A stretch of DNA of 64,000 bases, from contig CM035808.1 in the NCBI GenBank assembly GCA_020466095.1, forward strand, positions 1,586,190-1,650,189, written 5' to 3'. The translations under genes and the position numbers were made by a program. Source of the DNA: Chlorops oryzae (Eukaryota; Arthropoda; Insecta; Diptera; Chloropidae). Position 1 is the stretch's first letter, and the number at the start of each line of letters is the position of its first letter. Of this stretch, positions 11,249 to 26,400 are shown piece by piece. A model generated the notes under the pieces. It saw only the letters and a program-made list of their open reading frames with translations. It searched no databases and was not told where the DNA came from.

Positions 11249-13510
11249 TAAGATTGATCTGTCTAATGTCTGGCATGCTTCGCCCAATTTTCTTTGCCGG
11301 ATCGCAGTTCTCAGTCTTTATTTATGGCAATTGAAATTCTACAGAAGGTCTCAGGACCGATGAATGTTCTGGCAGACGCACTTCTGGCCACGTCCGGAAA
11401 CCCAGCAGACCCTCACTTTATTTCGCTGAGCGAGAGATTAGGAAAGTGTTAAAGCAGAGGGACACTCTACTCTCAGCTCAACCCTTAGTCCTGAACAGTG
11501 ACGTGAAACCCTTAGAGAACCTACGAGTAATTAGAAAGAAGAGACTCGCCTTTTTTGGCATCTTTACTCACTCCAAGTTGTTTCAGTCCGTTCAACTTCA
11601 AAAAAATTTCATCCAAATAGTTTTGGGTCTGGTGTTTCAGAAAGACATGTTTTTCATATGCTATTAGCTCCAACTGAAACCACATCATCAATCATAAGCC
11701 ATTTTTCGTAAAGAAATTTCTTGAATACGAAAACATCCACAAAAAAAACTGTCAAACTGTTGAGAATGTCCGCATCAATAAATATCAAAGTGCCCATTTT
11801 GAATGCTCTCTATATGTCCTTTATCATTCGTAGTTTCCAATCGACTTCCGCTTTTCTTTGCTATCACCAAAATGTCAAAGACCATAAGCCAGAAAGGCCA
11901 AGCAACCGGATTCCCCATTTTGTCTGATTGTATTTTAAATTTAAATTTTTTCGAGATCGAAACTCCGCTCGGAGTGCTTCCATTTTTGCAACTTCATCTC
12001 TGAGTTTCAACTTCAATTAGCTTCAACCTCAAAGAGATGGCAGCGAGGCAGGAGCACTAGTGAAGCAAAGTGACTTTCGAGTGGAGTTTCTTACCTTTGG
12101 CGTTATTTATGGGTAACACAATTTGATGTCGTTCAATTCCCAGATTGGATTATCAGTTATGGAAGCGCTGTGCGCTCATCTTCAGCAGTTCCTCCAAATG
12201 TTTCACCTTTTTTTTTTTTTTTTTTTCTTCTCTAATATTTCACTCCCTATTTGGCCGCCGTCAGCTGTCCCAGTAAATTTATTGTGCGGTCGACTTGATT
12301 CTGACGTTTTTACCGTGTTTCGTCTTGCGCTTTTCTAATAACACTTAAGTGGCTTCTCTTCCAATGATGCAGGAATCTCTGGCGTCTAACTTGCAACTTG
12401 TAACTGTCTCGAGCAATTTAGCTTGATATGTGACATTTGATGGCATCAAGTTCTTCTGTAGCTTTTAATCTTTCTTTTCTCTTGAACGTTTAAAGCTTTT
12501 CACAGCTGGCTGCAAGTCACATAAATTCTGCAATCACAAATGACTCATCAGACGTTTACATCATTTGCTTCTTGATTGAAATCGCTGGTCCTCAACCCGC
12601 ATATGCTTTGCTTCGATGCTCCATTGTATTGTTGGTGCCTCCTTTGGATGTTTCCTTGTTCCTTAACAACTTAATCTGTTAATTTTCTTCTCGGCAATTT
12701 GCCACTGCAAAGTTCAGTTCAGTTCCGCTTCCTTCGCCTCTTCCGGTTCTTCTCTTCCGCTCATTCACCTTTTTGCATACGCCATTGCTTTGTACCGACC
12801 GTTAGAGAGGGTCGACCATTTATATAATCAGCACCTTCAGGGATAACCTTCCTCATTCCTTTGTACTTCCTTCAGTTTTTCTTTGGCAATTTTGCTCATT
12901 TCTTTCTTTATTTTTTTATTTGGCTTGTGAATTTTCAACAACTTTATGTTGTGCACAGTCGCATAAATTTCCGCAAAAAAAATAAATGAGTTCAAATGGA
13001 AAAGTTTGCGAATTATTTACGATGACTTAAATTCATATATTTTAGAGGGAAAAGAAAGATGGCCTTAAAGAAAAATGAATATTCAAAGCCTGCTCAATTT
13101 ACTGCTGTTATTCTGATTAAGTTTCTTAGGGAAATATTTCCTCCGCTCGAAATAGAATTTAATGCAGGCGCTCTCCATCTTTTAAATAAACGAACTTTTG
13201 TTACCATAATTTGAATTTCTGTTACCATAAAATATCTTTGCCCCATAGGCTAGGAGCCACTGTAATGTAGTTTATTACGAAAATCTTCCATAATATGAAT
13301 TCTTTGTTTCTTTAATTCATGTCGGCACCGTAGAAAGTACTTAAAAGCATACAAACCCCCTCAATCAATCGAAAATTTCTCCCTCTTCGATTTAATTTCC
13401 CTTGATGGCCAGTTCTGATGGAAATCGAAAATTCATTTCGGCCGTTCTGCAACCTTATTGTTCATTGAAATAAACGAAACACACACTCAGAAACAGAGAG
13501 ATAGAGAGCT

Positions 13511-13546
<36 letters not shown>

Positions 13547-14179
13547 GAAATTGGCAACATATTGCCTGAGCTATTGCTTTCTTTTTTTTTCCAGATTTTA
13601 CCATGCCCATTTGTCAATACAGGAAACAAAGCACCCCCAGTGGCTTCCTTATAAAAATGCTAATTTTAAATTGCCTTCTAATCAATCGAATGTGCCTCGT
13701 AAAGCTTTTGTGCCGGAAAGCCGAAAATAAATTCACTTTGAGTCATCAGAAACCGAATTTCCATTGAGTCGGGTGTGCATGTTTGCACAAGTCCACTGCA
13801 GATGCATGTATGTATGTGTGCGTATGTACGATGTAAGTGCAATTGGCGTAATCGGAATATTGGCTATTTACCATCACACCTGCGGCCATTGGAATTATTT
13901 AACTTTTTTTCCTCTCTCTCTCTCTCTCTTTTTCTTGCATACTTTTCGGGGATTGCGGGAAACTAATTAAAAAGCAATTGATGGAAAGAACACTTGTGCG
14001 CGTTTGCGAGAGATATTAATTTGTATAATATAATGAGAGTATTAAATTTTTTAATCAGAAAAATAGCCCCAAGCGTTAACCTAAATATGGCTTGAAATGG
14101 CTTGGTTGAAATTGAAGTAATTTGCTTTTAATTTAAATTCCGCGGAAAATTTACGAAAATATTCGATGATACCATATTT
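11249..14179. other. Intergenic; microsatellites only
   Basis: No gene recognised. A (GA)n tract lies at 13494-13541 and a short (CT)n at 13910-13930. Confidence 0.55.
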
Positions 14180-15231
14180 CCCAGCAAACATTTTCGGAGT
14201 GGTCATATTCAAAAAAAGTCCCTAAATGACAAAAGTGGCAAATAGGCTCAGAAACATAGCTCTGAAATGGGTTCGGAGTTTTTAAAAAGTGTGAGACTCA
14301 GAAATATTACTCCGAAGTGAGTACGAAAAAAGGAGGCAGTATCGGAAATTTGACTCCGAAAATTAAAATCATTAATCCGGAATAAGTGGGAATTAAGACT
14401 CAGGAATATGATTCCGAAATTAGTCCGAAATTTTGAAGAAAGGTGAGGCTTAGAATCACGACTCCGAAATGAAAAGTTTGGGGGTCAGAAATATGGCTTC
14501 GAAATGAGTCCGAAATTTTTAAAAAGTGAGGCTCAGAAATATAACTCCGAAGTGATTACGAAATAAGTAGGAATTATGGAATATGACTCCGAAAATTAAA
14601 AAAAATTAATCCGGAATAAGTGGGAAATATAAGACTCAGAAATATGATTCCGAAATTAGTCCGAAATTTTGAAGAAAGGTGAGGCTTAGAAACACGACTC
14701 CGAAATGAGTCCTAAAAAGTTTGGGGGTCAGAAATATGGCTTCGAAATGAGTCCGAAATTTCTAAAAAGTGAGGTTCAGAAATATAACTCCGAAGTGATT
14801 ACGAAATAAGTAGGAATTATGGGAAGTATGACTCCGAAATTGAGAAAATTAATCCGGAATAAATGGGAAATATAAGGCTCAAAATATGACTCCGAAATTA
14901 GTCCGAATTTTAGTGTGAAGCTCAGAAAGACGACTCCGAAATGGGTCCGAAATTTATTTTAAAAAATCCGAGGCTCGGAACTACAACTCCGAAATGAGTC
15001 CAAATCTTTAGAAGTATCTATATGAGGCCCAGAAATATGAATCCGAAATGAGTCATATTATATATTACTCTTCTATGGACTCATTCAAAGTATTAAATGG
15101 ACTCATATTGGACAACCTGCTGCAGAAGGTAAACATGATCTTTAGGGCTCTTAAAATATCTTATTATAAAGCCTCCGAGTCCGAATAAGGAGCAACATAT
15201 AATTCCTTTAGGCATCAGAATGTTTTCTGGG
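14180..15231. repeat. ACTCCGAAAT tandem array inside inverted termini
   Basis: A degenerate array of 35-45 bp units containing ATATGACTCCGAAATGAG..CCGAAATTT. Near 14372, 14607 and 14850 a longer block repeats at 235-243 bp, so there is a higher-order level. The array begins at CCCAGCAAACATTTT and ends with the inverted AATGTTTTCTGGG, suggesting a non-autonomous DNA element that carries a satellite. No target duplication is evident. Related arrays lie at 46650-46760 and 59490-60650. Confidence 0.75.
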
Positions 15232-18200
15232 TTATGAATGTCCTTAAATTGTTGCGAATGATATTCAAACACATAAATACGTGTTAGCCATGGAAACCAG
15301 TTCTTGCGAAGCTTTATTTAATACTCGATACTGTTTTACGATTGACAAGCCGACGTAAGTCGACAACATGAAAGTGCAAAGAGCAGAAAAAATAATAATA
15401 ATAATAAATATTAATTAAGTTCGAATTTTCACAAGCTTCAACGGGTCTTCCGGTTTACTTCTACCAATAAAATCGTCCTCCAAAAAAAATGATTTTCAAC
15501 CTTTTAAACGTTACACGCAACATTACAGTTCCTTGAACTTGCACGCCATCTTCTGTTAATAATTTGCACTTCTTTAAAGCTTTACAAGCTTATTTAAGTC
15601 AAAGCTCTATCAAGGGATGTTTTAAACAGTGCAACCTCACTAAGGGGACTTTTACATCAGTATATGTAAATGTAAATATGGAAGGCGATTGCCCTTTAAT
15701 TTATTTATTTTTTTTTTTTCGCTTTAAAGTACACTTCCGGTACGTTCTAGGCAACAATGTCATGGAAATATGTAGTTTATTCATTTATTTTCTCATTTAT
15801 TTTGCACATACCTGTTTCTTAAGCGTATCGGTGAGTTCATCAACGCATTCCTTCCGCTCGAATCGTTCGAATTTAAAACTGTTTGAACGATAAAGCTCAT
15901 TGTCCTCACGGCGCCGGCATCGCGTTATAAAGCGCCGTGTTATTATGTTGCCTCCTCCGCCACCACTGCTTATCCGGGGACTTTATTTGTTTGTAGATAG
16001 GAACGAAGGCCACATTGGTATGGCCAAAATGCCAGGATACACGGTTATCGTGCGCGACAATGAAAAACGAAAGGAAAGAAAAGGAAAAGAAAAGAAAGGA
16101 AAACACAAAAATGAGTACCGATGAGTGGGTTGTTGCCCGTAAGCGTTATGAGGCTTATGAGTTGATATTATGTTTATCGCTATATTGCCATTGCCGCTGT
16201 CGCTGTCGCAGCTTTGTGTGTGCGTTGCGTTCTGTTTTCTTTTTGCCGTGTCTTGTTATGAATTATTTATGGAATTTTACTTCTATACGGCTTAATCGGG
16301 GACAAAAGGACATTAAGAAGATACGCCACTCCTCAAGTACAAATAAGACGTTTCTTTTATGGTCAATAGGGTGTAATAAATACCCTTCTCCCTATCTTTA
16401 TTCCTCTGCCACTGTGTTTGCCTAGGTTTTTGTTTGAGTGTATCAAATTATGTGTGTGCGTGTGTGACAATTATTTTGCGACATGAATGGCACGTGGTGA
16501 CAGCCAGACCGTCAATGTGTGCAATTATACGGAATTAATTTCTATGAGCAATGAGGTTTTTAGCTCAACGTCCCCTACCTACCTTCTATACTTACCTACT
16601 TTTCTTCATGTGGTTTGTGGTCTGAAATCTGATTCTCTCTTTTATTCTGGAATATATCAAATCTTCCCTACACATAATTATGCATGTTGCTCGCAATCTC
16701 ATTTCGTATACAAGTGAAAGAAATCCGCTTGTGATTTGAAATATGATTCAATTTTCTATATCCTTTCTCTAGCCGTGTTTTTCATCGCTAAGGGAGAATG
16801 CTTCAAAAAAATTATAAAAAAAACCATGAAGTATCCTCTCGTTTGCAGCCGTGTTCTCGTTCTTTTTTTTCTCCCTTTTCTTTTTTTTCAGTATAATTTT
16901 AAATGTGTGCTGACATTTCTGGGCTAGCTATGTAGCTAGCGTGTGCTTCAAATTATGAAGCATAAACGTTATCAGGCAAAGTCCACACACTTTCATGTTC
17001 TATTTTTGAATTTTTATTACTTGATATCCTTTTGCATGGGTTTATTTTGCGTTTTTTTTTTACGGAAAATTACTCATATGCCCTTTATGGTGTGTGGGCG
17101 TTGTTCTGCTTTCAATAATATTTCCATAATTTATTGTATATGGCAACACTTGTTGACAGCGTCTAATCCTTTTGGTTGGAAGAAACTTCTTTTAGATGTC
17201 CTAGATTCGTTTTTGTGACGGTGAATGCTTTATGACTGAGACGGAAATATTTTTTTTTACACTGTAAAAAAATTTCTTCCTTAAAATACACAACAAATTT
17301 GGGTCGATCGCTTCAGAAGTAACCTAACCGCCTGAATGTATGCACTGAATTTCGGATGATCAAAGCTCTTGTGGATTTTTCCTTACCTTTTGGGTCGATA
17401 GCTCATTCTTTATTGGATTTGAGTATTTTCTATACCACGTTCTATCAGAGAAAGAAAGATTTGAATGGATCTTGGAACAGATTCAAGTAAGACCAACATG
17501 GGTGCTTGATTAGAATTCTGTGAGACGGCTTAACCGTTCGACTCGGGGGCGTCTGTGATTGATTTTTTTGATTTTAAGGAACTTTTATTTTAATATAAGG
17601 TATTATCCAGAGGTATTTTTGAAGGAAAATAATAGAGCTGCAAGAAAAGCTAGAATACACTGAAAAAAAAATTTTTTTTCTGAAAAAATTTTTCTCAGTG
17701 TACAATTTGTAAAAAATATTTCTAGTTTCCCTGATTAATTGTCAATTATGTAATTGCCGTATGTTTTATATTTCAGTTGAATAGTTGCTGAGTTATTAAG
17801 CTTTGAAGAAATGATTAACAAAAAAGGATTTTCAAGGTTATTTCAAGTACACTGTGAAATAGGAAACCTAAAATTTGCTTTCTAAGTGTTTTTAGGTACC
17901 TAATACCTACATTAAATTATTGTCAAGGTAAGACCTTTCTTTAGGAGCCAGGAAAATAATCTTGAAAGATCGTTAGGTGATCCCTCATCCCATTCTTGAT
18001 AATGAAGTACGTACACTGAGAGAACTTAACCATGATTTTTTTAAAAAGGGCGCATTTTTATTCACAGTCCTTTTGATTTTCGAGCAGAACGAAAATTTCA
18101 AAAGAAAAATTGTTGAGTCAACAATATTTTTGGTTGATTTAAAAGGAAATATGTTTAATTAAATTTCTTTAATTTCGGTATAATTCTCATTTGGTTTATA

Positions 18201-19682
18201 AAATTGGACTATGATATTATTCATCTTAGAACCTTTTAAGCATTGCGAAGGCAGTCACGACAACGGAGTGACAAAATCGGATGAAGTATTGTGTATATAA
18301 ACATAAACACGTCTGTCGATTCTGAATCACCACTGTTTAAGCTAGACTTTTAATAAAACGGCGGCTGCTAAGAGGTAACTGCGGTTGAAAACTCAAAATG
18401 GACCCTAAAAAAAAACCCATATCAATAATAAATTCCTTGCACGTCTTTTATGCTCATTTGCAGCCTCGAAAATTGTCTTCAAAGTCCTCACAGATTCCAA
18501 AAGAAAACTATAAAAAATAACGATCAAACTTTTTAACTAACCAAACCTAAAAAAATTTTTTTATTTTCCTTTCCTTTCTTTCGCTCACCTGCTATCGTAA
18601 GCCTTGTCTAAAGAAAAGCCATGTGCTCTTATTCTTGGTCATTAAAGTCGCCAACAATGATGGGGCCCATTTTTTAACTCCTCCAACGTCTAACCTCCCC
18701 CTCCTACGGAACTTGCTCAGAAAACTTTTTGTTTTATTTTTCCTTTTTTGTTTTGTTTTTATTTTTTTTTTAATTATTTTTTTATTTTATTTTATTTTTA
18801 GTCTTTTGTTTTGCGTATTCCTTGTACGTATTTTTGTTTTCATATTCATACGTTGTGGGCCACCTCAAAAGTGGGCCACTGCACACAAACGCACAAACAG
18901 ACCCGAAGTAGGGCTTTCCGAAAGTGAAAGACCATGCACCGTAGCAGAAATTAATGGGTGGTTCGAGGGTGGTGAGGCGATGGAGCTTAGAACATGAAAA
19001 GTGCGAGCTCCGCATTAAGTGGAAGGCTGCATACGTCGACCGTAGCTAAAAATATGAACATAATGATCGGAGGGAAGTGAAATTTTAAAAAATATGTAGT
19101 TCTTCTACTTCATCCTATATTCCTTTCTGCCTTTCGTTTTTTTTTTTTCTCCTTTTTATTTGTGCGCTCACTTAAGTTGAAAGTGAAATTGTTACGCTTT
19201 CGGTTGCACACTGCGAACGGCACTTGAGCCTATTCAGCATGAAATGAAACTGAAAGGCCGATAAAGCGCAGCAGAAGAAGGAGCATAAAAGATAAACTCA
19301 GATAAAATATGAAAATTAAAAAATTCAATAGAAGGAGAAAGAAGGTGTAAAATGTTTTATGTCTAGCAACATTTTTCCCCCAAAGGACATGGCAATAAAC
19401 ATAGCTTGTCCTCTTCTATTTTTGCCTCTTTTCGTAAGGCTCCTTGTTACAATGACCTCTCAATTAAGGCTCTTAGAAGTCGGGGGTTTTTTTTTCTCTC
19501 TCTTTTCTTGTGGAATGGATCGTTCGTTGGAACGGGGCATAATAATGAACGTTGACAATGACGACAAAGCGGCACAAAGGCAGGCAAGGAGCGACGTCGT
19601 TTGGATTCTAATTTACAGCTTCATATTTTGTGCTTTTATTTTTATTTTATTTATTTTTCTTTTTTTTTTTTTTTGCACTCAC
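15232..19682. other. Non-coding, possibly intron of the minus-strand gene
   Basis: Pyrimidine-rich tracts and short chance frames only. A decayed family-B-like relic with TACACTGA..TCAGTGTA motifs lies at about 17240-17960. The minus-strand gene ending in a splice donor at 19682 must continue leftward, but I could not identify its next exon. Confidence 0.45.
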
Positions 19683-20380
19683 CCGCACGGCTTGCAGTGC
19701 GTCATGTGGAGGTCCCAGTTCAAGTGAAAGTTGAACATACGGAGTTTGGCAACAGCACGCTGTCGAAGCGAAATATCCGGCGCTGCTGCTGTAGATGTAG
19801 TTGTCGTTGTGGCTGCCGCCGTCTCTGTCGTCAATGTGTGTGTAGCGCCGGAAGTCAGCTCACGATTGCTTGCCGGATTTGGGTACATCATGACCGTGCC
19901 ACTTGGTGCAGAACTGGCCATAAGGCGACTGTTTGATTGCTGTGCTGATTGCGACGAGTGACGATGCCGACGACGGTGGCTACTTGTGTTGCCGCCACTC
20001 TTGGACTCCTTAATTGTGTAGAAGCCGCCCGATGAACTGGAAGAAAAGAAAACGGAGAATTATGGAAACGTGGATGATGAAGGATGAAAAGTGCTATGCA
20101 AATAAAAATTGTCACCTTAAGTGATTTGAAAGGGAATAGGATATCGTAATTGAATTTGGGTTTTTTTTTTTTGTATTGGTTCGAAAGGATTGTGGGACGA
20201 AATGGGAGAAAGGAAATAGGAGCCTCGAAAGAAAGCTTTTTAGTCATTTTTTATACCTTTTCCGAAGGAAAGGGTATATTAAGTTTGGCACGGTGTATGT
20301 AACATACCAAAGGAGTCGCGGTAGATATAGACATATATATATATTCTTGATCAGGGTGACAAGAGGAATCGATCTAGCCA

Positions 20381-20440
<60 letters not shown>

Positions 20441-23400
20441 GGTCACACTTTAGTTTTTCGTAGTTTACTACTAAGCCATGAAAGATATCATATTGAAATT
20501 TGGCATGGACTTCAACCAGGTAAAGGTCCGAAAAACTGCATACCAATTTTTTTCGTAGTCCCTTCTTGGGTCGTGGGAAGTGGTTCAGAAGTTTCAAAAA
20601 TCACGATTTTTAACGTTTTTCGTGGATAACTTTTTTACTATACATCCCAGCTTATTGAAATTTGGTGTGTGTATAGCTACTATGTAGACTTAAGCTTTCG
20701 CTGAAAAAAAATTGCGACATCGCTATAAATATGGTCATCATTCTACACAATAGGAAAAAACACTCTTTCTCTTATTCTCATATCTGAATACAAAAATTAT
20801 TTTGTTGCTTCTTCTGATTGTGTATTTTGCCGCCAAATAAAGTCGTCCATTATGGATAAATTTTGACCATGACCACATTTCGCGAAATTCGCAAAAATTG
20901 ATTTTCACTATTTTGAATTGAGTATTTCGCAGCTAAACAAAATGTCCTCTAAGGGTTAAAATTTGATCAAGACCACCATCCGCGAAATTCGCGAAAATTT
21001 GATTTTCACTATTTTGATGTGAGTATTTCGCAGCTAAACTAAATTTCCTCTAAGGGTTAAAATTTGATCAAGACCACCATCCGCGAAATTCGCGAAAATT
21101 TGATTTTCACTAGTTTGAATTGAGTATTTCGCAGTTAAACAAAATGTCCTCTAAGGGTTAAAATTTGATCAAGACCACCATCCGCGAAATTTGCGAAAAC
21201 CTGATTTTCACTATTTTTAATTGAGTATTTCGCAGCTAAACAAAATGTCCTCTAAGGGTTAAAATTTGATCAAGACCACCATCCGCGAAATTCGCAAAAA
21301 TTTGATTTTCACTATTTTGAAGTGAGTATTTCGCAGCTAAACTAAATTTCCTCTAAGGGTTAAAATTTGATCAAGACCACCATCCGCGAAATTCGCGAAA
21401 ATTTGATTTTCACTATTTTGAATTGAGTATTTCGCAGTTAAACAAAATGTCCTCTAAGGGTTAAAATTTGATCAAGACCACCATCCGCGAAATTCGCGAA
21501 AACCTGATTTTCACTATTTTGAATTGAGTATTTCACAGCTAAACAAAATGTCCTCTAAGGGTTAAAATTTGATCAAGACCACCATCCGCGAAATTCGCGA
21601 AAATTTGATTTTCACTATTTTGAAGTGAGTATTTCGCAGCTAAACTAAATTTCCTCTAAGGGTTAAAATGTGATCAAGACCACCATCCGCGAAATTCGCG
21701 AAAATTTGATTTTCACTATTTTGAATTGAGTATTTCGCAGCTAGACATATTGTCCTCTAACGGTTAAAATTTGACCATGACCACCATTCGCGAAATTTTT
21801 TTGCTTAATAATAATCTCGAGTTTTAGAACCTAAATCGAAGTACAGATAAGGTATAAATAGATATCCAAGCTAGAACAACGAAAACGGCAGGAATTTTCG
21901 TTAAGGTAATGTTTTAACATATTTTAGGCTGAGGAAAAGGTATGTGTGCAATCGGCTTTGCCGATGTAAACTTCTTTACTTGTTTTTTTACCAAGAAAAC
22001 ACTTTAAGTCTTTAGGGAGTCACTTATGGGTCCTAATTCTGGTTGTGAAAAGGTTTACAGGTTGCGCAACCAAGGATATTTTGAGTTTTAAGAAAAGGCT
22101 TGTCTGTGAGCAAAATTTTTTCGAGGCATTCAGGCACTAGTCGGTCATTGGTCGGCTTCATTGACTAGACTTTTTTGGACAAATTTTAGAAGTCTGGCAA
22201 AGTGATCTCCATTATATCTTAATTTTATATGAAAATAGGGAAAAGTAATGATGCAGTTTGAAAGTTAGTTAAGTCTCTTTTAATTTGCTTTAAGAAACTG
22301 CTTTTTTAATCTTATGGTTCTTAAGCTATGTCCCATTATGTTCTCAAATGCATCGTCACAAAAATTCGTTCCAGATGAAACAAACGTTGGCCGATTGTTA
22401 ATATAACAGGAAATCAGAAAAAAAAAATTTAATTTTTACACTGAGAAAAATTTTTGCACAAAAAACTAAACAAAAAATTAACTATTTTTTTCAGTGTATT
22501 TTAGTTTTTGTAAAACCTTTTGAATATTTTAAAAGAATACCTTGTTTTATTAACAATAATTCACCATTTTTTTTCATCTTTTTATCTTAATTATTTCTGG
22601 AGATATTAAATTTTTAAAAACATGCCGTATGAGTAATGTGTTTTGTATCATTTTCGTACATTTGTACTGGATATTAGCACTAGAGCATCTATGTGGACTT
22701 GTATTTTTTTTTGAATATCTCACTGTTGCGCCATTTAATTTGAATGAAACATTTTTTAAATGAATGTAAATACTTAGAGGTATTTCAAAAAAAATTTTCA
22801 GAGGGGCGGCAAATTTGGAATACACTGAAAAAAATGTTAAAATTATCTGTTTAGTTTTGTGGAAAAATTTTTCTCAGTGTAAAATTAAAAAGCTCCTTAT
22901 TTTATTATCTAACAGAATCTGTTTCTATCGTCTCTCTATCTTAATTTGTAGAGCGGCGTCAAACTGGTAATACACTGAAAAAAATTGTTTAAATTGTCTT
23001 TTTATTTTTTTTTTTTTGGAAAAATTTTTCTCAGTGTAAAAATTTAAAAAAAATTTTTTTTAATTTCCTTTTATATTAGCAATCGGCCAACGATTGTTTC
23101 ATCTTCTTATCTTAATTAGTTTTTGAGATATAAAATTTTGAAAAAAGGCCTATTAAAAAAAAGGATTTTCAAGGACCTTTCAAAATAAAAATCTAAAAAG
23201 TAGTCTCCACAGTGTTTTTAGAAATCACCTATAGAAAAGTCAACAAAATTTAAATATTCCTTTCATGATGCCGCAACCCGCCAGACCCTTTGTAAAATTC
23301 TCAGTAATTTCTTTTTTACTCATAGTGTGTTCATTTAAAATCCCTAAATGATTATAATTTCTGGGTAAATACCACGAAGTATGGCAACCTTCGCTGGAAA

Positions 23401-26400
23401 CAAAAACTCTCAAAGTATGTCAGATTTGACCTTACTATCCGTAATTCCGGATAGTTTCCTCAAGTTATAACGGTTTTTATGCTCCGATGAATACTTTTCA
23501 TTCAAAATGTGGCTTTCAATTTTATCCTTAGAGCATCATCTCCCTATTTTCTCTCAAACTAAGATATTGTTCCGAAATATAACACTGGCTTAGCAGGGCG
23601 CAGCTTTGAACGTTCAAACCCCCTACGAAGTGGGAAGAATTACCATACATAGTCCTGTTATACCTAAAACCCCCTCCTGAATGACTTTTCTGCATACGCG
23701 CCTTACCCTATTACTTAACTACTTATTAAAGGAAAAAATCTTCCGAAAGTTATTCAAAGATTTCCTGCTAGAGTTTAAGATAAACCACGCACAATGAAAG
23801 CGTTCCTTTGTTACGAAAGCAAAAATAAAGCGCCTTAACAATTAAAATAAATGAGCTCGTTTTTTGGTTAATTTTGTGCGCTGAGCACGCAAACTTCATG
23901 CAAAGCACGCAAATACGGTGTAAAGTATGCTAAGGTTTTTTCGCCCTAATGACGTGCGCTTCCCCCTTTTAATTTGTATATAAAAATAGCACTTCATGCG
24001 ATTTGTTTCAACTATTTTGATAGCCTGAAATAGTATCAAAAAAAGTTGAGTAGTTCATTCGAGTGGAGCTGAGCGCATCCTTTACTGAGACCTTTTCCAA
24101 AATAAAAATAAAAAAAAAACACCACACAATTCTGTGGCTCTTCGAATGCTTGAGGTGAAATGAGGTAGCATGGGTTGAGCACTTCCGGTATACCTTTTTG
24201 GGCATTGCTATGGCACTGCGAGGACATTCGAAGTAAATCCTATCAATATTGGATTTCTTTGCGGCACAATCTAAGCTCGTTGAAAAGCCACAAAATGTTT
24301 CGGGCGTATTCGAAGTGCCAATGCAAGGCTTTACGCACATGAACACACATGTCGGCAGGCGGCATTCGGCAGTCGGCAGTTGTGAGTACCCCGAGCATTG
24401 CCTGCGCATTCTGTGTGCATTGCGTGTGTGCAAACATCAACTTCATCGTCTGACGCTGACAACGGCCCAGGGCAAACAAACTGATAGTGTCCTCTATTTG
24501 TTTGCCGGAATAAACAAGCGGAATAACAGCACGACTAACAGCGAATCCAGGCGGAAATTGTAGCTTAGGCAAACAGTGATGGGCTTAAAGGACCATCATA
24601 TTTTCCGATAGACAAAAGCAGCTGAAATTTCCTTGCGATATTGGCACAAATTTTTTTTTGGGTCTGTTTTTTTATTAATAAGGAGAGGAGAAAGATGTGC
24701 ACGTACGCCTTGGATTTAATAAGAAGTTTAACGCTTGGAGAAAAGCTTTCAACCTTTTTATAGAATTCTTTCGGCCCCTATATACACACATACATACATA
24801 CATACATACAAACAAACAAGCCTAATCGACATCATTGCGACGCCATTCAGCAGTTTTTTCCATTAGCACTGATAGCTCTCCGATGGCATTGATGGAGACA
24901 CACACTTTTCCGCTCATTATTCAATCATTCGCCCATTCATTGGCCCATCACGTTGCCAGAGCGGAAAGCCTTTCACTTCCATCTGGCTAATACAACTCTG
25001 ACGTCGTCCGATTTGATTTTCTTGCCGGAAAAAAAATGATGAATTGCATGAATAACTGTGAAAAATGACTCGCAATGATGATTTGGATGATTTGAAAGCT
25101 TTCGGCCTTTTCATTAAAAGGTTAGAACAAATGCATTACATTTTATTTTTCCATCTTCCCAGCCATTGAGCCAAAATGAGCTCACGTGCCGGGCACGCGT
25201 TCTCAATTAAAGCGAATTAGCCCATTTCATTTTGTTGTCACTGTTGTCAGTTGTGCGAGCAAGTGGCACTCTGAGGAATGCTTTGGAATGTTTCATTGGA
25301 TATTCGCCTGGGCTGGTGGCTACAGGGAAGTTTAATCAGCATTGCATACCAGGTTGCTTTTTTATGGAATTTATTTTTTTTAATTAACTTGTGAAAACTG
25401 TTTTATTAGCGCTTGACAGTTTTGACACTTGTTCAGAACGTGCGGGGTTGTAGTGGCTTAAGAAGGGGATGGTTTTGGGGATTCTTTACCCCTCCAAAAT
25501 GAGAAAAAATTACAAAGAAACACGAGAAAATAGTCACAAGATTTGAGACATCGCTCTCATAGTAATTTTCTGCATAGGCAACTCGTGGGTAGTCTTTAAG
25601 GACGAAAACTTTTTTAAGTCGTTTTTAAAGTAAATGAAAACATCTCATGTTGGGTTATCAATAAGGCTCGGATTTTATTGGCTTTTATAAATTTTAAAGC
25701 ATACTTTATGGGGCAAAAAATTTTTCTTACCAACATTTAGCGAATAATTCTAGCGAAGTTGAACTTCAAACCACTTTTATAACTTCGAAAAAATTCAATT
25801 GAAGTTAAAAATCGATTTGAATCTTCACTTTATATGAGTTGAACAAAAATTTAACTCCATAAAGTATGCTTTAAATATATAAAAGTTAACATAATCCGAG
25901 CCCTGGTTATCAATTATTCTCAGCAGAAAGTTTATCGACAGTTTTTCTTGCGTATGTGTGTGGGTTAAGTCGATGAAAGGACGAAAGTGATTTATGGATT
26001 GCCTTCATAACAATTTTGCTGTCTTTGTGGTTTATTCGACAAACCCAAAGTTTGTTTCAGCTAACTTTGAGCACAATCGCAAAAAGTTCCAAAAGCGAAA
26101 GGTGGTACAATTCGATTCGCTATTAAGCTGACTAAAGCGATAAAGACATTAATACTTAACAATATTCAAGCATACTTCTAGGGGTTTTTGTCTTCTAATG
26201 GGCTCTACGCAGATATGCAGGAAGTATAGAGCTCGTTCTTGTGAAGATAAGAAATCAGAGTTGAAATTTCGATGAGAGGTCGACAGAAGAAATATAGAAA
26301 ATGTATGATTTAAATGCAACCCTGCATGTTCGATTGCTTTTAATCTGCGTATTCCTTGAAGTATCAGAAGTAACTCAAAGTACTTCTTCGTTTTTTATGT

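Noticed and set aside
20244..20597. Repetitive Asp-Arg-Gln-Thr open frame and its complement
   Set aside because: Translation of the (GTCT)n microsatellite in the DINE-like element.
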